Source: Panax quinquefolius
Taxonomy: Eukaryota > Streptophyta > Magnoliopsida > Apiales > Araliaceae
Length of the DNA stretch: 64,000 nt
Direction of reading: 5' to 3'
Assembly: GCA_020205615.1 (NCBI GenBank)
Contig: CM035173.1
Span: forward strand, 47,730,617 to 47,794,616
Part shown: piece after piece, positions 57,656 to 64,000 of the stretch
Position numbering within the stretch: the stretch's first letter is position 1
Layout of the letters: every line of letters starts with the position of its first letter
Translations under genes and position numbers: made by a program
The notes under the pieces: generated by a model
The model's database searches: none
What the model saw: the letters and a program-made list of their open reading frames with translations, nothing else
Told to the model about the DNA's origin: nothing

Positions 57656-57756
57656 TTCGGAAGTTGACTAGAGATGACTTTTTCACTAGATAGTGTGATG
57701 GAAGCGTAACTGAGAGGGGAGTTCAATTAGGGCTTATATATTAGATGTATTTTCAT

Positions 57757-57764
57757 TATATAAA
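57757..57764 (+). promoter_or_regulatory. TATA box of Athila solo LTR
   Basis: TATATAAA occurs in CATTATATAAAGGGG, about 760 bp into the LTR and just downstream of the GC-rich cluster. Confidence 0.65.
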
Positions 57765-58781
57765 GGGGATTCCACCCCTTGGGGGATCACGTAGCTAATA
57801 TTTCTTTTTTCTCTTTAATTTCCATATTAAATTAGAGTAGATTAGAGTAGTGATTTCCAGAGTTGATTAGATTGAAGACTTGAAGCAATTGGAAAGCATG
57901 AGAGATTCCATCTTGGAGCAGGAGAACAGATTTGCATTTTAATTCTCTACACTTAACCTCTCTTTGATTCCTATTTGTAATTTTATGATGTTTATTTAAT
58001 ATGTGGATGGTGGGTTTGATTCAACTATGATCTAAACTCTGTTTTGGGATTGCAATGGATTCTATTGCTTAGTTTAATATGATATACTTCATTGTTAACC
58101 TTATTGATATCTATGGGATTGTCTATTAAGATTCATGCTTATTTGCTTAGTTGATTGGCCATCAATTACTGTGATAACCCATATGAACTTGAAATACAAA
58201 GTATGAGTTTAGATCTGATCTTGATAGCTTGTGTTTGTTTGTCCTACATGGTGATGGAATGTATGATTCGTGCTTAGGATAGACATATACCAAAGCACCA
58301 CTCGTAGTCAATTGAGAGCTTGGGCTAAAATCCTATTTATTTGTAAATTGCATAGACATATAGCGGTTTAAATAATGTGGGTGTTCATGTGTATTTTATC
58401 AATTTTGGATTACATGTGATATGGATATTGTACATCTAAAGATGGCTATATTTCACTTTTGTGTTCTTGACTAACAATCCAATAGAATTAATTTGGCTTA
58501 ACAGGAAGTGTGTCGATTTAAATGATTCAATAGGGGAAATTGTAATCTCGAGTTTTCATTATCTAGTCTCATTCTAGGGGTAATTAGTATTATTTAATTT
58601 CATAGTTTTCATCACTATATTAAATCATTTGTTTAAATAAGACTGAAATGGTTATGGGTTAGTGCTTGGTAAACTTTATTAGTTAATTCTCCGTGGGAAC
58701 GATACTTTACTTACTCTTTATTACTTGTTGACCGTGTATACTTACACGCATATATTGATCGGTAAAACGACCAACATAAAG

Positions 58782-59913
58782 CATATACTTTGTAATCAAT
58801 CTTATTTATTTATTAATAAAAGAATTATTTATTAAAGGCATTTATTATCAACATGGTGCTGTTTTAATAATATGTGATAAACCCATAGTTTTATGCAATG
58901 CTTTTAGAATCATGATGAGATCATGCTAATGAGATCTAAATTCTTAGATAGCTTCAAACTAAAATGTTCCCAATCAATGGATTACTAAAAAGGGGATTAG
59001 TGGATTCGGATAGATTGGTACGTACGTTGCTTGTCATAGAGGATGACGATGAGGTACGCATCTTGTGCGTTTAGGAATCGAAATACATATAATTAAATAA
59101 AATAAGACTTGACAATCCATGTCTTATATTTAATTGGGACATTATATGGTGGAAGGATTGAATTGTACAGTAACTATTTACTCAAAGGTTCTTTTATGAT
59201 TAGTGTTGAAATCTATATTATCTGGAAAGTCGTTGATCGCTAGGGAGACTTATCCCTATTGTAGAATAAATATTATTTATTTAAATAAATTAATAGTTTA
59301 ATTTATTTATTTAAATAAGAGTAGAATTGTTCTAATTGATTTATTCACAACCGGTTTAATATGGAGAACCTAAAGGGTCACACCATAAAAGGAAGAATAA
59401 TTATTTAAGAAGGTAATGACATAATCGTAATAATATTTTAAATATATTTAATTTAATCTATGGTGATAGAATAAATTAAATAGCTTAATATTTATTATTT
59501 AATATAAATTAATAAGAGGAGTCTTATTAATATTATTACAATTATTATTATTTTAATTTTTAAAGGAGTTTAGGAATTAATTTAATATAAGTACTCTCAT
59601 TTATTCCTAATAGGATTAGGAGGGAAAATTAGTTAAATGAGTTTAATTAATTATCTCTAATAAGATTAGAGAGCACAATTAATTAAAGGAGTTTAATTAA
59701 ATAAATAATACCTTATTTTAATTAAATAGGGTTACCTAATATCTATATAAGAGGAGTCTTATATCAGATATCAAAATATACGTGATTCTAATAGTTGGAG
59801 AGTACACCCCCTTTTTCTATAGAGATAGAAAAAACTAGGGTCTGAGCCAATACACCCTTCTTATTGAAAAATTCTTCTTTCTTGGTGGATCACCTCTAGA
59901 GGTCATACACTTG
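58782..59913 (+). repeat. AT-rich LTR-like repeat, second copy (probably Ty1/copia)
   Basis: The segment 59080-59905 is the inverted counterpart of 40537-39680; for example, AATACATATAATTAAATAAA and TGGTGGATCACCTCTAGAGG are shared. It is interrupted at 59914 by a CACTA element, so its U5 end is missing. The first 300 bp are not matched in the other copy. No coding sequence is seen. Confidence 0.5.
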
Positions 59914-60440
59914 CACTACAAAAAAATGGGCCTTTAGCAACGATTTTTCGGGCAACGACTTTATAAGACGTTGCTAAAAGTATATGTTTAGCAACGAAAT
60001 TTGTCTTTCGTTGCAGATTGTGTCAGGCTTTCACTTTTTGCAACGAAATTCATAAGTCATTGCAAAATTTCGTTGCTAATTCATTGACGGGAAAAAATTT
60101 CGTTAGAAATTCGTTACAAATTTTTCGGCCACTTGCTTTCCCGTCATCGTGGGCAACTAAAGTTTTTTTGTTGCTAAAAATGGGGCTTTAGCAACGATTT
60201 TTCAGGCAATGACTTTATAAGTCGTTGCTAAAAGTGTACGTTTAGCAACAAAACTTGTCATTCGTTACAGATTGTGTCAGGATTTCACTTTTTACATCGA
60301 AATTCATAAGTAGTTGCAAAATTTAGAAACAAAATTCGTTAGAAATTCGTTGTAAAATTTCTAACCACTTGGTTTCTCCTCATCGTGGGCAACGAAAGTT
60401 TTCTTGTTGCTATATTTCGTTGCCTAATATGGATCACATT
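59914..60440 (+). repeat. CACTA terminal and subterminal repeats
   Basis: Two about 240-bp tandem units (about 59940-60180 and 60185-60425) each contain TTTAGCAACGATTTTTC, ATTGTGTCAGG, TTTCACTTTTT and GTCATCGTGGGCAAC-like blocks. GCAACG(A/C) and CGTTGC motifs in both orientations are the likely transposase-binding sites. Confidence 0.85.
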
Positions 60441-63023
60441 TGTAAGACCCCAACTTATTATAAATAAAATTAAATTTTTTCTATTTATTATTTTGAAATA
60501 GTAAGGGTTGATTTGATTAATGTGGTTAGTTATGGGTAAAATGCGCAAATATTTCAAATAAGCAAGTGGTTATAAAATATAAATTGTTGTCGGGGAATAT
60601 TCGTTTGGTCGTGGAATATTCGTGCGATTTACAAGTAAAGCAAACTTAATGTGGACCCCATAATGTAAAGCGATTGGATGAAGAAAACGCAGCAAGAATA
60701 AGTTGTTTATAAATAACGACGTAGTTATTACCAATTAATATCGTTAGAATAACCGGTGGTTAAAATCTGAGTAGACACGAGATTGCACCAATTATTGATT
60801 CTTACGTAAGAAGGCACTACTCAATAATTGTTACGATGAGTTCTTGTTCAATATTTTATTTTATTGATTCAATAATTGCTACGTTGATATTTTATATTAT
60901 TGTTGTTTCAATAATTGTCACTACACAGTATTTTCATTATCAGATCAATAATTCATATTATTTGAATAATATTATTAGATAACATTATTGGCAATGTCTA
61001 GAAAGTTTACATCTAAGGAGAGGTTTGGTCACCTAATCAAGCGCACCATAGAGGAGAAATCCTTATTGGAAAGCCCCCTCTTTCTTGGGAACTGCATGGT
61101 TGTCAATATTGTGATTTTGTAATATTATTTGTGAATAATTAATTATTGATTTATATGATGAGAAAAATATTCATTTTATGAGGATATAGATGGAGAAAAT
61201 ATTTTAATGTGACAATTGTTGAAAATTGATATTTTATCTTTTTCGATAAAATAATTCATTTAAAAATATTATTATATTAATATAATAATGGTGATATTTT
61301 TACAATGAATGTGGGATATATGAGTATATGAGGAGGAGGAATATTTTTGTTACAATTAATGTTTAAAACATGTTAAACATGTCGGTGGACCCCATTTCTT
61401 GACTGAAATTGGTTTATAGCCCGTAAAATCGTCCGTTTGTGGATTTCGGTCAACTTCTATTTGGAATTTGGAAAAACTTAAACTTACAAAGTTGTAGAGA
61501 ATGGAATTTCCTATGGAAAAGACATGTGGTTCGAATTTTTCTGATAAAAGGGCTATTTATTGTGAATTATTGAAGTTCCAAAATTCCAAAATAATTGATT
61601 TTTGGAGGTTTTAATTGTTTTATTCATGAAAAACATTTTTTGCAAGCCCACATGTATGGTAAATGAGCTGAATTCGAATTCCTTGGTGGTGGGCTTGAAT
61701 ATTTGGTAAATAAAATTATTTTAATAAATTTTCTGCTTTGGTGTTCTAAGCATTTTCCTATAAATAGGGTGCTTTGGTTAGAATTGAAAATCACACCGTA
61801 AAGCCAAGTTTTCTCTATTTTCTCTCTATATTATCGGCGTATTCTTGTGAGTATTTTGATACTTTGAGTGTTGCTATATCTGTTGTAAGTTCCTTCAAAG
61901 ACTATATCCAAGATTCAAATGTAAATCTTGTCTTTCCGAGGTAAGGGATGCTATTTTTTTTAAAATGATATTATTTCTTCTAATATCATTATGCCGGAGT
62001 ATTGGTAAGATTTTTCTTGTGAAATTCTTGTCTTTTAGTTATCGGGTTACTTATTCACGATATCAAGACTATTCATGAATACGACATTATTCACAGAAAA
62101 ATTAAATTTTTGTTTTTTGTCCAAAATATCAATTATGGATTTAGTTTTGATTGTATCCATGTTTTGATTATTCTTGAATTTTTCTTCACCATGATTATTT
62201 ATGAAGTATTCTTGAAACTCGGATTGTTTAAAATATGAATCCTTAATAGTTGTTCTTTTGTTTCACTGGATTCATTTTCTTTAAAATTATTTTCATCATC
62301 CTCAGTCCTAAATGATGAAGTTACTGAATATCTTTGGCATGTAGTGCAAAGATGGTTGATTTTATTATGAATATCTTTGGCCCGTAGTGCAAAGATGTAC
62401 AGGTGTTGAGATGAACATGACCGACTGATGAATATCTTTGGCCTGTAGTGCAAAGATGAATATTTGATTCAAGATGAGTATTGATTGATGTTACACGGAT
62501 AAAACATTGATGATGGACTGTTAAATTCATAGTTTATAGTAGATTTCATTCTCTACGTAACTCTTCTATGAATTATTAATTCCGCTGCAAATATTGATCT
62601 AAAACTTGTTGTTTATTATATTCTCTCATATTTTTCCCTGTTGAAGACTAACGATAATTTGTTTTATATTATCTTAGTCATAATGTTCTTTACTGGGCTA
62701 GTTGAGCTCACCCTTTTTCTTTTTGTTCCATTTTTCTTCTCAGGAGGCGAGAATGTAGCGAGTACTAGTCGGGGTATGGAATAATGGTTCTAGAAGTTAT
62801 TTTAGTAGTCCTCACCATTTTTGTAAAATAATGTATCAATAATTGTAATGAGAACTTATTTGGGTGTGGATATTGTCTAGAAGACAATATTTGTATTTAA
62901 ACTCACAGTTTAAGTGTTGTCGTATTTTGCACGACAATTGTAATAATAAAGTTGTAGTTATTTCTGTACCATGTATTTGACAACTCAGAATGGGTGATGT
63001 ATACCTATTTTGGGGGCGTCACA
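60441..63023 (+). mobile_element. Tekay solo LTR (2583 bp)
   Basis: It starts TGTAAGACCCC, ends GGGGGCGTCACA, and is flanked by perfect duplications acatt (60436-60440 and 63024-63028). The TATA box is at 61759-61766. Hairpin units are at about 62331, 62371 and 62431. It is the least rearranged LTR of the family here and a good reference. Confidence 0.95.
61759..61766 (+). promoter_or_regulatory. TATA box of Tekay solo LTR
   Basis: TATAAATA in CCTATAAATAGGGTGC, as in the sister LTRs. Confidence 0.7.
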
Positions 63024-63127
63024 ACATTCATTGGCAATAATTTTTATTTTTATTGCATATTTTATACAACTTTTTGCAACGACTATTTAAATATTGATTT
63101 AAATTAAGATAATAATAATAATAATAG

Positions 63128-63215
63128 CAACTAGGCCTAGGTGCTCGGGTGGTCATTGGATCAATATTCTAAACTGGAGGTCTTGGGTTCGAATCTGTGC
63201 ATTAACACTTTTTTT
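63128..63215 (+). repeat. tRNA-like (SINE-head-like) sequence
   Basis: GCTCGGGTGGTCATTGG resembles a Pol III A box, and GGTCTTGGGTTCGAATCTG contains a B box, about 35-40 bp apart as in tRNA-derived SINE heads. A cloverleaf cannot be completed, so it is not a tRNA gene. Confidence 0.45.
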
Positions 63216-63289
63216 GGGATAAAGTTCAATATTCGCCACGCTAAAGATCCACATATGATATATATATTCTTTTCAAAATTTCTTATCAA

Positions 63290-63891
63290 ACTAAATAAAA
63301 TACTAAACAAATCTCAACATTAAATTAAATATATATAAAGTAACTATATATGAATATTTTTATATATAAATATATACATGTAAACAAATATTCATATAAA
63401 TATTTATAAATTTATCTCTAAATATTTCTATAAATATTTATAACAAATTTTCATATCTAAATTTTTAAATTTTATTTGAAATATTTATAAATAAGTATTT
63501 GTTTAAAAATTTTAAAGATAAATTTTTATGAATATTTGTTTATAAATATTTATATGAATATTTAGAGAGTAAATTTATAAATATAAATATATATATATAT
63601 ATATATATTAAAATATTCATAGTTACGTTATATAAATATTCATAGTTACTTTTATATATTTAGTTTAATGTGAAGATTTAATATGTGTATATATATATAT
63701 AGATGGTAATAGAATTTATCTAATACACAAAAAAATATAACATAAGAAGCAAAAATATCACAACTAGGTTTCAAACCTAAGACTTATGAGTTATTGGGTT
63801 ATTAAGCTACCACTCACCATTCTAATTTATTAGTTAACTAAACAAATCTCAACATTAAACTAAATTTATATAAAGTAACTATGAATATTTT

Positions 63892-63940
<49 letters not shown>

Positions 63941-64000
63941 AAATATTCATATAAATATTTATAAATTTATCTCTAAATATTCATATAAATATTTATAAAA
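63290..64000. repeat. AT-rich direct and inverted array
   Basis: A block containing AAATCTCAACATTAAA, ATAAAGTAACTAT and AAACAAATATTCATATAAAT occurs at 63300-63450 and again at 63840-64000. An inverted version lies between (about 63520-63690, with GAATATTTGTTTATAAA and TTTAGTTTAATGTGAAGATT). TA microsatellites are at 63583-63610 and 63900-63937. No coding potential is seen. Confidence 0.75.
63735..63830 (-). repeat. Second tRNA-like (SINE-head-like) sequence, inverted
   Basis: On the minus strand GAGTGGTAGCTTAATAACCC (A-box-like) is followed by GTCTTAGGTTTGAAACCTAG (B-box-like). It faces the copy at 63128-63215. Confidence 0.4.

Larger units (their letters stand above)
57000..58776 (+). mobile_element. 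Athila solo LTR (1777 bp)
   Basis: It starts TGATAAGTTG, ends CGACCAACA, and is flanked by perfect 5-bp duplications taaag (56995-56999 and 58777-58781). It has no internal sequence, so it is a solo LTR formed by LTR-LTR recombination. It aligns along its length with 7762-9524, except for the GC-rich cassette at 57527-57655. The TATA box is at 57757-57764. Confidence 0.93.
59914..64000 (+). mobile_element. CACTA (En/Spm-type) transposon, one end, interrupted
   Basis: CACTACAAAAAAATGGG at 59914 is a canonical CACTA terminal inverted repeat, preceded by a 3-bp target candidate ttg. Behind it lie many subterminal copies of TTTAGCAACG, CGTTGC and their complements. The other terminus is not in the window, so the extent to 64000 is a minimum guess; sequence after about 63110 could belong to something else. 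A Tekay solo LTR (60441-63023) is inserted in it. Confidence 0.78.

Noticed and set aside
63139..63215. tRNA gene
   Set aside because: A- and B-box-like motifs are present, but acceptor and anticodon stems do not pair and there is no conventional anticodon loop.
1..64000. Intact host protein-coding gene
   Set aside because: Every convincing coding stretch on either strand matches gag-pol domains or the antisense cassette of a retroelement. The remainder is LTR, spacer or AT-rich repeat.

Overview
This window is a block of nested transposable elements from an AT-rich flowering-plant nuclear genome, most likely a eudicot (an inference from element families only; the species cannot be named). 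I found no intact host gene and no complete functional transposon. Nearly every base can be assigned to an LTR retrotransposon, an isolated LTR or a DNA-transposon remnant. Long TG...CA LTRs, 5-bp target-site duplications (TSDs), primer-binding sites (PBS), polypurine tracts (PPT) and broken Ty3/gypsy gag-pol domains are all directly visible.

Layout. (1) 1-6007: 3' part of a plus-strand Tekay/Del chromovirus with its 3' LTR, sitting inside (2) the 3' end of a plus-strand Athila element (6008-9524), which in turn sits inside (3) a plus-strand Tat-lineage element that resumes at 9525 in its integrase and runs to the end of its 3' LTR at 34533. That Tat element is split twice more: a Tekay solo LTR (9758-14798, perfect TSD tttgc) that itself contains an inverted Tekay LTR, and a complete 9.7-kb minus-strand Tekay element (24524-34236, TSD cagat/ccgat) lying in the Tat 3' LTR. 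(4) 34534-42309 is a patchwork: an orphan gag fragment, a copia-like LTR interrupted by a solo LTR that contains a 1-kb foldback transposon, and a Tekay pol scrap. (5) 42310-50086: the 5' half of a minus-strand Ogre/Tat element (5' LTR, gag, protease, G-patch-like segment, probable intron, RT start). (6) 50087-55855: a minus-strand Athila element from integrase back to a tRNA-Asp-type PBS and a piece of 5' LTR. (7) 55856-59913: a Tat LTR piece, an Athila solo LTR (perfect TSD taaag) and a second copia-like repeat. (8) 59914-64000: the end of a CACTA transposon interrupted by another Tekay solo LTR (perfect TSD acatt), then SINE-like heads and AT-rich inverted arrays.

The most notable content is in the Tat element between integrase and 3' LTR: two genes on the opposite strand. 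One (20470-18588) is a plant-mobile-domain (PMD)-like gene with two small introns that have consensus borders, and all three exons join in phase. The other (18237-16465) is a single 591-codon frame that resembles the DUF7745 group and ends in a coiled coil. Both are disabled only by in-frame TAG/TGA codons (eleven in all, no TAA and no frameshift found). That pattern suggests decay mainly by C-to-T transitions in a methylated cassette that kept its reading frames.
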